Part shown: one piece after another, positions 14,641-20,799 of the stretch
Layout: each line of letters starts with the position of its first letter
Numbering within the stretch: position 1 is the first letter of the stretch
Assembly: GCA_903927955.1 (NCBI GenBank)
Contig: CAIYOW010000013.1
Location: 1-40,485, forward strand
Origin: an uncultured Methylococcaceae bacterium
GTDB taxonomy: Bacteria; Pseudomonadota; Gammaproteobacteria; Methylococcales; Methylomonadaceae
Direction: 5' to 3'
Length of the DNA stretch: 40,485 nt
The notes under the pieces: model-generated
The model's database searches: none
What the model saw: only the letters and a program-made list of their open reading frames with translations
What the model was told of the DNA's origin: nothing
Program-made: the position numbers and the translations under genes

Positions 14641-15029
14641 TTTATGTTTACCCCCTCGATCATGCCCATAGCGTTACGCGGCTGCCCCTTAAATTCTCTA
14701 TTGCAATCTGTCTGACGTTGAACCTGAAAATCTATCGGTAGGTTGGTTCGTCTTTGTAGCCACTCTGAAATTGCGACATTGAAAAGAAGATGCAGACCGC
14801 TTCGCTCTTTAACAAAAAGCCTATCAAATTCTTCGTCCTTCATTATGAAGCGTAGATCAACGTCTCTATAATCTTTTTTAGTAAGACAGCTACCGACCAT
14901 GTACGTCCCGTATCCAAGATCGCTTAAAACGGCATCGACAGGAATAACCGCAGCATTGAGTGCGTAAGTCTCGGACACACCTAAATAGCTTGCTCTATAC
15001 TTTTCCAGCGTGGTTATTGTTTTGCACAT
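14637..15029 (-). CDS. Nucleotidyltransferase-like protein
   Basis: A 130-residue protein with the pol-beta-type signature VGSCLTKKDYRDVDLRFIM: GS at 46-47 and D56-V-D58. This is the G-S-x(n)-D-h-D pattern of minimal nucleotidyltransferases. A later acidic residue could complete the triad, as in IDFQVQ (D99). Phage proteins of this kind are often annotated only as nucleotidyltransferase; the substrate is unknown. AAGGAG precedes the ATG. In the early region it might modify a host factor, which is guesswork. The downstream 61-aa protein is coupled and could be a partner. Confidence 0.6.
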   Translation of the reverse strand: MCKTITTLEKYRASYLGVSETYALNAAVIPVDAVLSDLGYGTYMVGSCLTKKDYRDVDLRFIMKDEEFDRLFVKERSGLHLLFNVAISEWLQRRTNLPIDFQVQRQTDCNREFKGQPRNAMGMIEGVNIK

Positions 15030-15067
15030 TGGCTCTCCTTGTGTCCTCTGATTTTAGGAAGTTCACG

Positions 15068-15262
15068 TCAATATATCAATAAATTAGCACCGCTCAAATC
15101 GGCATCGCTCAGATTAGCTTCGCTCAGGTTAACACTGTTTTTTAACGCCCATTTGACCGCAAGGGCGAGTTTTACCGAGGTTAATTCATCCTCCTCGCAA
15201 TCAATGACAGCGGTAAATTGCACGCCACCAGTAGATCGGTTTAGCACGTTGTATTTAATCAT
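15068..15262 (-). CDS. Pentapeptide-repeat protein, intact MIKY paralogue (locus b)
   Basis: A 64-residue protein. The N-terminal 40 residues (MIKYNVLNRSTGGVQFTAVI, then CEEDELTSVKLALAVKWA) are a conserved beta plus helix unit found in short phage pentapeptide proteins. The last part has about four repeats: VNLSE ANLSD ADLSG ANLLI. It is shorter than relatives, whose repeats run on for dozens of units. Truncated copies occur at 14108-14253 and 15942-16089. Function unknown; a pentapeptide DNA-mimic role would need many more coils than here. Confidence 0.75.
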   Translation of the reverse strand: MIKYNVLNRSTGGVQFTAVIDCEEDELTSVKLALAVKWALKNSVNLSEANLSDADLSGANLLIY

Positions 15263-15266
15263 GGTT

Positions 15267-15731
15267 TTAATCCATCAACAGGTTAAGGCGTTCGCCAAAT
15301 TCTTCGATTAAGCCTTCGATTTCTGCTGAAAAATAGCCCGAACGTGGGCATGTATCGTAAATGCAATTCCACTCCCACGTCCATTCTTTGCTTAAGGTCT
15401 CATATACAAGATAATAATTATGAGTATTACCATCCCATACAGGCTTGTAATGCCCAGCACGTTCGCGCAATTCGGGGATCAAGGCCCTGCGGTCGCTTTC
15501 GTGTCGTGCTTCCGCTTCGGTGCGGAATACGTTGCCTTGGGATTTACGGGCACAATCTATTAAGTCATCTTGCCATGTTACTTTGTGAAAAGCGCCTGAG
15601 GCTGAGACCACCCAACATGTATTACCTTTTTTTAGCCACTCTTTGTTGGGCGGATACTTAAGCCCAGCAATCTCTGCCTGTAACTTGGATAGTTTTACTT
15701 CCAAGGCGGTGATTTGTTCTGTTGTAGACAT
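15267..15731 (-). CDS. 154-aa hypothetical protein with N-terminal coiled coil
   Basis: Residues 1-26 form a short coiled coil (TTEQITALEVKLSKLQAEIA). The C-terminal domain is aromatic-rich (WEWNCIYDTCPRSGYFSAEI, then EEFGERL), a pattern seen in phage early proteins. Start at ATG 15731, with GTGAGG 9 bases upstream; a GTG at 15746 is the in-frame alternative. It precedes the pentapeptide gene by 4 bases. Function unknown. Confidence 0.7.
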   Translation of the reverse strand: MSTTEQITALEVKLSKLQAEIAGLKYPPNKEWLKKGNTCWVVSASGAFHKVTWQDDLIDCARKSQGNVFRTEAEARHESDRRALIPELRERAGHYKPVWDGNTHNYYLVYETLSKEWTWEWNCIYDTCPRSGYFSAEIEGLIEEFGERLNLLMD

Positions 15732-15732
15732 T

Positions 15733-15945
15733 TTATTTAACCTCACTAGCTAGAAGCTGATTAATGTTTGTGTAGTGGTGGCGCTGTTTAACGTGTGCTG
15801 AGCCGTGTATCGGCAAGGGTAGGCATGTGTTTACGTAAGACACTACGGGTTTTTCCACTACCAGCGGCGTCGCATCCGCGTGGCCTAAACAGTAAGACCC
15901 TATACCAGTGCCCAGTAGGATGATGATTAGTTGATAGCGTTTCAT
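15733..15945 (-). CDS. 70-aa membrane-anchored or secreted protein
   Basis: N-terminus MKRYQLIIILLGTGIGSYCL is a signal anchor or signal peptide (about residues 4-20); a cleavage after HADA near residue 26 is plausible. The remainder is a short polar tail with several histidines. The start overlaps the truncated MIKY frame (ATGA). Could be an early membrane protein for exclusion or an anti-host role; the family is not recognised. Confidence 0.6.
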   Translation of the reverse strand: MKRYQLIIILLGTGIGSYCLGHADATPLVVEKPVVSYVNTCLPLPIHGSAHVKQRHHYTNINQLLASEVK

Positions 15946-15986
15946 TTCTGTTGAACCTCTTCAAATTGTACGCGGTATTTAATCAT
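15942..15986 (-). pseudogene. Truncated MIKY-family fragment (14 codons), locus c
   Basis: Reads MIKYRVQFEEVQQK, beginning like the intact MIKY gene at 15262 and then cut short. Its stop overlaps the next start (ATGA). The upstream bases AACTAACAAAGGAATAGAACC match the sequence before locus a (AACTAACAGAGGGG). Probably a recombination remnant that still serves as a coupled leader for the membrane protein. Confidence 0.5.
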
Positions 15987-15990
15987 GGTT

Positions 15991-16089
15991 CTATTCCTTT
16001 GTTAGTTTGGCATCGCTCAGATCGGCATACCCTCAACCATTGGGTAAGTCTGGAATTTCTCTCTGGTTCGTTGTTTGTGACTCTTTCAT
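15991..16089 (-). pseudogene. Broken pentapeptide-repeat frame with internal TGA
   Basis: One frame reads MKESQTTNQREIPDLPNG, a TGA at 16033-16035, then GYADLSDAKLTKE to TAG. The part after the stop has the pentapeptide signature and nearly the same end as locus a (AVKLTEGWRS). A start ATG follows GAGGACAAA. Most simply a pentapeptide gene that decayed by deletion; readthrough cannot be excluded. Confidence 0.45.
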
Positions 16090-16460
16090 TTTGTCCTCAA
16101 CTTGTAAACGTAAGTGAACTTTCCGGCAGTTTTTGCATAGACCGCTTCGCCAGCATCAAGCGCGGCTTTTAATTTAACGGCAAATGGTTTTAACTCGCCT
16201 TTGTATTTCGTGCGTATGGCCTTATCGTGATATTTCTTTCCGTTCCACATTATCACCTTCGCGCCGGGTCTTTTTCCCAGACCCTCGAAGTTCGACGCTT
16301 TGTATATCGTTCCTTGGTGTCCGTATTCAGCATCGGCAATTAAGTCATAAAACGCATCCCTACGGTTTGATAAATCATCCAAATCTGTACCTGTTAAGTC
16401 TGCATATTGTTTCCGCAAATTCTGAAAGCCCTGATTGTTCATCACGTAAGTTTTTGTCAT
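16086..16460 (-). CDS. 124-aa hypothetical early protein
   Basis: A 124-residue protein, basic at the C-terminus (KFTYVYKLRTK). The N-terminal half is helical (NNQGFQNLRKQYADLTGTDL), the second half has short strands around AKVIMWNGKKY. AAAGGAA precedes the ATG. No family recognised; early accessory gene. Confidence 0.65.
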   Translation of the reverse strand: MTKTYVMNNQGFQNLRKQYADLTGTDLDDLSNRRDAFYDLIADAEYGHQGTIYKASNFEGLGKRPGAKVIMWNGKKYHDKAIRTKYKGELKPFAVKLKAALDAGEAVYAKTAGKFTYVYKLRTK

Positions 16461-16464
16461 GATT

Positions 16465-16719
16465 TTATTCCTTTTGCATTAACAACGCGGTTAATTTTTC
16501 TGCACATTCACCAGCGTTTCGCATCAGTGCGTTTTGGTAGTGCAATGTGGCCAGTACTTCAGAATTTAACTTTTCTACTGCGTAACCATACTCATGGGCT
16601 AATTCTAAACTCTCCATAAGACTAGGATCATTCTTAGAGAGGTACTCAATAGCACGGGCGTAATAAATTATTTCTTGCTCGCTTGATATATATATATAGT
16701 AGCTTTTCTTCAATGTCAT
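16465..16719 (-). CDS. Hypothetical protein, probable 3' part of a split gene
   Basis: An 84-residue frame from MTLKKSYYIYISSEQEIIYY to LTALLMQKE. The stretch SSEQEIIYYARAIEYL resembles the S.EWVIYY.KA motif of a common phage hypothetical family, in which the motif lies in mid-protein, not at the N-terminus. The frame overlaps the 59-aa frame upstream by 74 bases and both cross a 13-base (AT)n tract at 16686-16698. One extra TA, or a -1 slip, would join them into one protein. The start at 16719 has no good Shine-Dalgarno, which also argues against an independent gene. Confidence 0.5.
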   Translation of the reverse strand: MTLKKSYYIYISSEQEIIYYARAIEYLSKNDPSLMESLELAHEYGYAVEKLNSEVLATLHYQNALMRNAGECAEKLTALLMQKE

Positions 16720-16825
16720 AATTATTCTTGCGCCACTCCTCGATTTCCCAAGCGTCAATAAAGTCAAAATTCAGATTGTCCAGAATAGCCCGTATTTCTT
16801 TTTGAACTTCCGTAAGCTGTGTCAT
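16646..16825 (-). CDS. Hypothetical protein, probable 5' part of a split gene
   Basis: A 59-residue frame (MTQLTEVQKEIRAILDNLNF to LLRPCY). GGGGAG precedes the ATG at 16825, so this is the translated start. The last 13 residues after the (AT)n tract look random. Joined in frame to the next gene the product would run EEKLLYIYI-SSEQEIIYYA and be about 126 residues. Confidence 0.55.
   Translation of the reverse strand: MTQLTEVQKEIRAILDNLNFDFIDAWEIEEWRKNNYDIEEKLLYIYIKRARNNLLRPCY
16686..16698. repeat. (AT)n dinucleotide tract inside a gene
   Basis: Thirteen bases of alternating A and T, at the exact place where the reading frame changes between the two halves of a probable single gene. Gain of one TA unit restores one frame. 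Slippage-prone in replication. Confidence 0.9.
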
Positions 16826-16829
16826 GATT

Positions 16830-17177
16830 TTACTCCCCTTTCGCTTTAGCGATTGCGGCGCGCGCCTCGTCAAAAATTGCTACCGTGTCGTGCTCCCATT
16901 CGGCGTTTTCTTGCGTGTCGGGCAAGCGTTCTATTGTCACTTCCAGACGGTCTAAAACGCTTTGTAGCTGATAAAGCAAGTCAGGCGCGGCACTAATCAG
17001 CCGGGCGTTTGCTTCCCGTCTTTCACGCTTGCCAGTTATCTTGCCGATGAAGGCGCCTCTATGTGGTAGATTATCCTCATTGCCGTTAGGCGTTCCGATG
17101 ATTGCCAGATATTCATCACCGTTATCGACAACGGTTAGGGCGTAATGCCAAGGGCCTTTTGTGTGTTGTGTTGTCAT
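16830..17177 (-). CDS. Conserved early phage protein (TKGPWH/EANARLI family)
   Basis: A 115-residue protein with a start motif HTKGPWHYAL and a central REANARLISAAPDLLYQLQS, a family very common in phages and prophages with no known function. Start at 17177 follows AAAGGA at the right distance; the longer form to 17228 would run over the 28-aa gene upstream. The C-terminal part is helical. Confidence 0.8.
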   Translation of the reverse strand: MTTQHTKGPWHYALTVVDNGDEYLAIIGTPNGNEDNLPHRGAFIGKITGKRERREANARLISAAPDLLYQLQSVLDRLEVTIERLPDTQENAEWEHDTVAIFDEARAAIAKAKGE

Positions 17178-17208
17178 GATGAATTTTCCTTTCAAAGTTA
17201 TAAATTTG

Positions 17209-17295
17209 TTAAGCGTACGGCAGTGCATAAACGCTCATGGCCTTACGCAAGGCGCTGTCAATATGGCTATTATAATCTTCTTTTTTCATCTTCAT
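17209..17295 (-). CDS. 28-aa leader miniprotein, first early gene
   Basis: Reads MKMKKEDYNSHIDSALRKAM and ends eight residues later at TAA. AAAGGAGAT stands 4 bases before the ATG, the strongest ribosome site of the leftward unit. It is the first open frame after the intergenic control region and is followed by another well-placed Shine-Dalgarno for the next gene. Amphipathic helix; could be a host-takeover peptide or simply a translation leader. Confidence 0.5.
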   Translation of the reverse strand: MKMKKEDYNSHIDSALRKAMSVYALPYA

Positions 17296-17387
17296 AATTA
17301 TCTCCTTTTGTGTGCGTTGTGTTAAAGACACCATAGCCGCCTGGTAAAATATAGGCAAATTAATTATGGGATATAATATTGCGAAGA

Positions 17388-17427
17388 ATAATTACCTTAA
17401 GCAACTTAATTAGCATAATTACCTTAA
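17388..17427 (+). repeat. 13-bp direct repeat ATAATTACCTTAA
   Basis: Exact copies at 17388-17400 and 17415-17427, 27 bases apart start to start, between the quasi-palindrome and the first leftward gene. This spacing and place fit a tandem operator near the leftward promoter, but no protein is known to bind it. Confidence 0.75.
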
Positions 17428-17481
17428 TTATATGTAGCCACGATATCAATGTTTTCGGTTTTTAAGGCCAGAAATAGCAAT

Positions 17482-17729
17482 AAAAAAAGTTGTAATGATT
17501 TCAATAGGTTATTTTTACGCTATGAACGATATGAACGGTCTCAACAAAGTTTTCACTACACAGTAAGTTTTTTATTTTTGAAAATTGTGAAAATTCCAGC
17601 GGAGTAAGAAATTCTGGAAAATTGGAAAAACTAAAAATTTTTCTATCTGTATACTATATTTCTTTATCTATAGCGTTAATATCGTTCATAGCGATTCACT
17701 AACCCACTGGAATCATTACAACTTTTTTT
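17482..17729. repeat. 248-bp quasi-palindrome (nested inverted repeat)
   Basis: Outer arms AAAAAAAGTTGTAATGATT (17482-17500) and its exact reverse complement (17711-17729); inner arms CGCTATGAACGATAT (17518-17532) and its exact reverse complement (17679-17693). The arms are 51 bases on each side with about 43 of 51 paired. An inner TTCCAG (17594-17599) and CTGGAA (17614-17619) pair is centred at 17606.5, one base from the centre of the outer arms. Partial pairing continues between them with small indels. Candidate origin or bidirectional promoter/operator. Confidence 0.85.
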
Positions 17730-17866
17730 TGCCTCCCACTGGTACGCTATGAACACTTTTACGAAAATTACAAAATTAAATATTTCGCGAATTAAAAAAT
17801 ATGTTTTAGAATTTATTTTGTAATTTTATTTCGCAATTAATTATTCTTAACGCCTAACAATAATCA

Positions 17867-17893
17867 AGATAATTCAGATAATTCAGATAATTC
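17867..17893 (+). repeat. Three tandem copies of AGATAATTC
   Basis: Exact 9-bp units at 17867, 17876 and 17885. AT-rich tandem units beside an inverted repeat are typical of DNA-unwinding parts of origins; the role here is inference. Confidence 0.85.
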
Positions 17894-17974
17894 ACTTAAC
17901 AACCTTAATAGACCTTAAAACAGTAATAATATCTAGTTTATAGGTATGTGCATAACTTTATTAATTATTTGTGA

Positions 17975-18007
17975 TATAAATGTCACTGTTGTATAAATGT
18001 CACTGTT
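17975..18007 (+). repeat. Tandem 16-bp repeat TATAAATGTCACTGTT
   Basis: Exact copies at 17975-17990 and 17992-18007, period 17. Each begins with a TATAAA hexamer, so they could be paired -10 elements or operators of the rightward unit, about 140-175 bases before the first rightward gene. Confidence 0.85.
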
Positions 18008-18148
18008 TTTCGTAACTCAGGATAAGGGTAAGGAGGGACGGGGAGGAAATAAAATTCCAGAGGACACTCTAAAACCGCGGCATGTTTGAAATTTTTAATA
18101 CCCATAACTGGTAAAACCGTATAGAGTGCAAAAAGACTTGGAGGCCTA

Positions 18149-18415
18149 ATGGCAAGAGGCATTAAGTGTAATCATCCAGATGACCGCATTTACAAAAATC
18201 CCAATTATAGAACTACTCATGGCGTAGTAAAAGCTATACGTGCTAAACCTTGTGAAATTTGTGGGGCAACTAAAAACATTCAAATAGATCATTGCCACCT
18301 CACTGGTAAAATACGGGGAGGACTTTGTAGAAGCTGTAATATATTATTGGGCTGGATTGAAAAGCATAAAAGCAAATTAAAGAAAGTGTTTGCGTATATT
18401 AAAAAACACAAGTAG
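18149..18415 (+). CDS. Endonuclease VII-like HNH nuclease
   Basis: An 88-residue protein of the recombination endonuclease VII type. Zinc ligands C35, C38 (PCEICG) and C60, C63 (LCRSCN); catalytic D47-H48 in IDHCHLTGKIRGGLC and N64. T4 gp49 is longer (157 residues), but phage and prophage relatives of this short size are common. It would resolve branched DNA before packaging. GGAGG stands 5 bases before the ATG. First gene of the rightward unit, followed by a hairpin with a T run that may limit readthrough. Confidence 0.85.
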   Translation: MARGIKCNHPDDRIYKNPNYRTTHGVVKAIRAKPCEICGATKNIQIDHCHLTGKIRGGLCRSCNILLGWIEKHKSKLKKVFAYIKKHK

Positions 18416-18424
18416 TATCTTTGG

Positions 18425-18457
18425 GAGATTGCCCCACACAATCTCAACCAATTTTTT
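18425..18457 (+). terminator. Hairpin with T-run after endonuclease VII gene
   Basis: GAGATTG (18425-18431), 7-base loop, CAATCTC (18439-18445), then six bases and TTTTTT. Stem of 7 bp with moderate GC, so perhaps an attenuator more than a full terminator. It lies between the endonuclease gene and the first structural gene. Confidence 0.5.
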
Positions 18458-18469
18458 GCAGGAGCAATC

Positions 18470-18682
18470 ATGCCAGGTGCATTGTCACAAATCATTGAGA
18501 TTCAAACAGCACTGGCGGCAGTGCAAAATGCCGTAAACAATCTGGTACAGGCTAATACAGCTTATTCTTCTGGTAGTTTAATTTCTACAACCTCGTTACA
18601 ATCAGCACTCAATACCTTGGTAACTACGGTTAATACCGCGGCTACTACTTCTTCGAACAACACAATTGTAGGGAACCAATAA
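18470..18682 (+). CDS. 70-aa Ala/Thr/Asn-rich protein, tandem paralogue 1
   Basis: A 70-residue protein with an amphipathic helix (SQIIEIQTALAAVQNAVNNL), a central VQANTAYSSGSLIS, then a second helix. It aligns with the next gene (ALQLAYNSVLTANTQSGNLV), so the two arose by duplication. AGGAG precedes the ATG. The composition and position before the 506-aa structural gene suggest a minor virion or fibre-base component. Family not recognised. Confidence 0.65.
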   Translation: MPGALSQIIEIQTALAAVQNAVNNLVQANTAYSSGSLISTTSLQSALNTLVTTVNTAATTSSNNTIVGNQ

Positions 18683-18683
18683 G

Positions 18684-18884
18684 ATGCCAACACAAGCTAT
18701 GTCTATTTCAGATTTGCAAGCCCATGTGACAGCTCTTCAGTTGGCCTATAATAGCGTCCTTACAGCCAATACCCAATCAGGTAACTTGGTAACAAGCTCA
18801 ACTGTAACAGCAGTACAAACGGCTATTACGACCCTTCAGACAGCAGTAAGTGCTTTGACCCCGGTATTTCAAGGTAATAACTAA
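18684..18884 (+). CDS. 66-aa tandem paralogue 2
   Basis: Same layout as the preceding gene: helix DLQAHVTALQLAYNSVL, the shared ANTQSGNLVTSSTV segment, then helix AVQTAITTLQTAVSAL. It begins 1 base after the previous stop and its last base is shared with the following ATG (TAATG), so all three genes are translated in sequence. Function unknown, possibly a trimeric coiled-coil part of the virion. Confidence 0.65.
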   Translation: MPTQAMSISDLQAHVTALQLAYNSVLTANTQSGNLVTSSTVTAVQTAITTLQTAVSALTPVFQGNN

Positions 18885-20404
18885 TGGCAAGTTTTCCGTA
18901 CGCCCCTGGATCCCAATTCGAGAACGAAACAGCAGTAAAACCTCAGCGTCTTCGGGATGTAACCGGGCGACAACTTGTTGTGCAGCACCAGAATATTTAT
19001 GAAGCTGATTTTGAATACGGGCTACAGCCTTTGCGTTGGGAAGGTTTTACAGCAGGTAGCGGAGCTATTAGTGCCGTATCTTTTTCTGGCGGCGTACAGA
19101 TGTCTGTTACAACAGGGTCTACGGATATTGCTATTCGGCAATCGCGCCCTTATCATAGGTATCAACCTGGTAAAACAATGAAGATGGCCACCGCCGCTAA
19201 CTTTGGTGGGGCTACTACTAATCAACGGCAACGCGTTGGGTTTTTTGATGATGGCAATGGTATATTCTTTGAACAGGCTGATCCAACAACAACTAATCCA
19301 AGTGGTATGTTTTGTGTTTATCGGTCTAACATTAACGGTTTACCTATAGATACTCGCGTTAGCATTGAACAGTGGAATGGGAACCAAGCAGTAATTGCTG
19401 CGCTTAATTGGTCTAACATCCAAATGCTATGGATTGAGTATGCATGGTATGGTGCGGGTGGCCTGCGTTGGGGTGTCACAATTAACGGTGAACAATATAT
19501 TTTGCATCAATTTGGCACTGGCAATAATCTGGCTAATCCTTGGTGTCGGACTGGTAACCTTCCTGTTAGGTATGAACTTCGCAACATTGGAACGGTTACA
19601 GCAGGGACAACTTTTTATCATTACGGTGTATCTGTTTTGGTTGAAGGCGGCGTGGATGAACAGCGTGGGTTTACCTATTCGTATGGGATGGCAGCTCAGA
19701 CGCCCCAAAGAACGGTGTCGTCAAACACAGTAAGGTATCCGGTTCTTTCTATTCAGCCTCGTGCGATGGGCACGCAAGAGTATACTCAGGCAACAGCGGC
19801 TATTACAGCGGGTACGACTACGACCATGACAGCTTCTTCGGCGGCGTGGACTGTTAACCAGTGGAAGGGCAAATATGTTATATTTCCTTCTTTAGGCACA
19901 AATGGCTTGATGGCTTTGATTACTAGCAACACTGCAACCGTGTTGACTTTTCAAGATGCTATTACAGGCCTTGCTTTGGCGTCGGCTCCTACAGCGGGTA
20001 TTAATTATACTATTGGATATCCTAACCGGGGGCAATTACTACCGCGCACATTAATCTTGACATCATCGGCTATTTGCCAAGTAGAATTAATTGTAAGCAC
20101 ACCAGGTAGTCCAGTGGTTTTAACAGGTGCTTCATTTGTGGCCTTGTCGACTCTTGGGTCTGCTAACTCTTTTGCTACACGAGATGTTTCAGCCACGGCT
20201 ATGACTGGGGGAGAAGTAGTTTATGCTTTTGCGGCTCCTGCGGGTGGTTCTGGGTTACAAACATTTGATTTGAAAGACTTCTTCCCATTGGTCAATCTTA
20301 TTAAGGGGAATTACCCAGACATCCTTACTGTGGCAGTGACAACTCCTTCGGGGACAGCAGCAAACGTAGGTGCAAACCTTATTTGCCAGGAAAAGATGTC
20401 ATAA
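18884..20404 (+). CDS. 506-aa virion structural protein (minor structural or spike)
   Basis: N-terminus PGSQFENETAVKPQRLRDVT, then mostly beta with Gly/Thr/Asn-rich turns. Residues 55-230 look like a lectin-type beta-sandwich; a second beta region around 300-365 (ITAGTTTTMTASSAAWTVNQ, then GKYVIFPS) has the look of a small repeated phage domain. No enzymatic motif or signal peptide. Placed between the small paralogues and the terminase, ahead of the head genes. Structural role is inferred from composition and context; head fibre and capsid spike are possibilities. Confidence 0.55.
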   Translation: MASFPYAPGSQFENETAVKPQRLRDVTGRQLVVQHQNIYEADFEYGLQPLRWEGFTAGSGAISAVSFSGGVQMSVTTGSTDIAIRQSRPYHRYQPGKTMKMATAANFGGATTNQRQRVGFFDDGNGIFFEQADPTTTNPSGMFCVYRSNINGLPIDTRVSIEQWNGNQAVIAALNWSNIQMLWIEYAWYGAGGLRWGVTINGEQYILHQFGTGNNLANPWCRTGNLPVRYELRNIGTVTAGTTFYHYGVSVLVEGGVDEQRGFTYSYGMAAQTPQRTVSSNTVRYPVLSIQPRAMGTQEYTQATAAITAGTTTTMTASSAAWTVNQWKGKYVIFPSLGTNGLMALITSNTATVLTFQDAITGLALASAPTAGINYTIGYPNRGQLLPRTLILTSSAICQVELIVSTPGSPVVLTGASFVALSTLGSANSFATRDVSATAMTGGEVVYAFAAPAGGSGLQTFDLKDFFPLVNLIKGNYPDILTVAVTTPSGTAANVGANLICQEKMS

Positions 20405-20425
20405 ACTAACTGGTATAAACAAAAT

Positions 20426-20650
20426 ATGTTAGGGGTACTAAAAGACATATTTACTGGACCTGATAATCAAACTTTTGAGATAGCTCACTTTTTATGGGCA
20501 CTTGGGGTTATTGTATTTCTTGCTTCAGTAGTTTATTTTGTTGTTCATACTGGTAGTTATCCTACTAATTTTGGGCAGGACTTTCTTACGTTAAATGCCG
20601 GTGGGGCGGCAGGGGCTTACGCTAGAGCTAGATCGGATGTGACTAAATGA
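20426..20650 (+). CDS. 74-aa single-pass membrane protein
   Basis: One strong transmembrane segment (about residues 20-41, IAHFLWALGVIVFLASVVYF) followed by a glycine/alanine-rich tail (LNAGGAAGAYARARSD). Proteins of this form are frequent near phage packaging genes. It could be a second holin or anti-holin, but the coupled 50-aa gene and packaging context do not decide. The stop overlaps the next start (ATGA). Confidence 0.6.
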   Translation: MLGVLKDIFTGPDNQTFEIAHFLWALGVIVFLASVVYFVVHTGSYPTNFGQDFLTLNAGGAAGAYARARSDVTK

Positions 20651-20799
20651 CTGAACGTGTAATTAACTCATTGAAATCTTTGGCTGAAAGCCTTAAAAAG
20701 AAACCAGAACCATTAGCTTTTGATTTTAAGCCTGTAGTGCCAAGTACTACAGTGCCGCCTACAGAAGATTTACCTTTGGAAGCTAAGAATGAGCACTGA
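20647..20799 (+). CDS. 50-aa small protein
   Basis: Reads MTERVINSLKSLAESLKKKP, then a Pro/Thr-rich tail ending LEAKNEH. Start overlaps the stop of the membrane protein (ATGA) and its end overlaps the KTSC gene by 11 bases, so it is tightly embedded in the operon. Function unknown. Confidence 0.6.
   Translation: MTERVINSLKSLAESLKKKPEPLAFDFKPVVPSTTVPPTEDLPLEAKNEH

Larger units (their letters stand above)
17296..18148. promoter_or_regulatory. Divergent gene-free control region, candidate replication origin
   Basis: 853 bases with no credible gene on either strand, strongly AT-rich. It separates the leftward early unit from the rightward unit, so promoters for both must lie here. It holds a 248-bp quasi-palindrome (17482-17729), four ATGAAC/GTTCAT motifs, a 13-bp direct repeat, three tandem AGATAATTC units and a tandem 16-bp repeat, and a purine-rich run at about 18018-18055. 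I could not pick a convincing sigma70 promoter on either strand: several TATAAT-like hexamers (for example TATTAT at 17373-17378 on the minus strand) lack a good -35. Confidence 0.6.

Noticed and set aside
16830-17228. Longer start for the TKGPWH protein
   Set aside because: It would overlap the 28-aa gene and ignore the AAAGGA site before the ATG at 17177.
17867-18007. CRISPR-like array
   Set aside because: The repeats are 9 and 16 bp, adjacent, without spacers of constant length and without cas genes; the Cas4-like nuclease belongs to the replication module.
18080-18114. Ten-codon frame MFEIFNTHNW before the endonuclease gene
   Set aside because: No ribosome site and too short to judge.
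17296-18148. tRNA or other structured RNA gene in the intergenic region
   Set aside because: No cloverleaf or conserved T-loop sequence found by eye; the region is very AT-rich. Small regulatory RNAs cannot be excluded.
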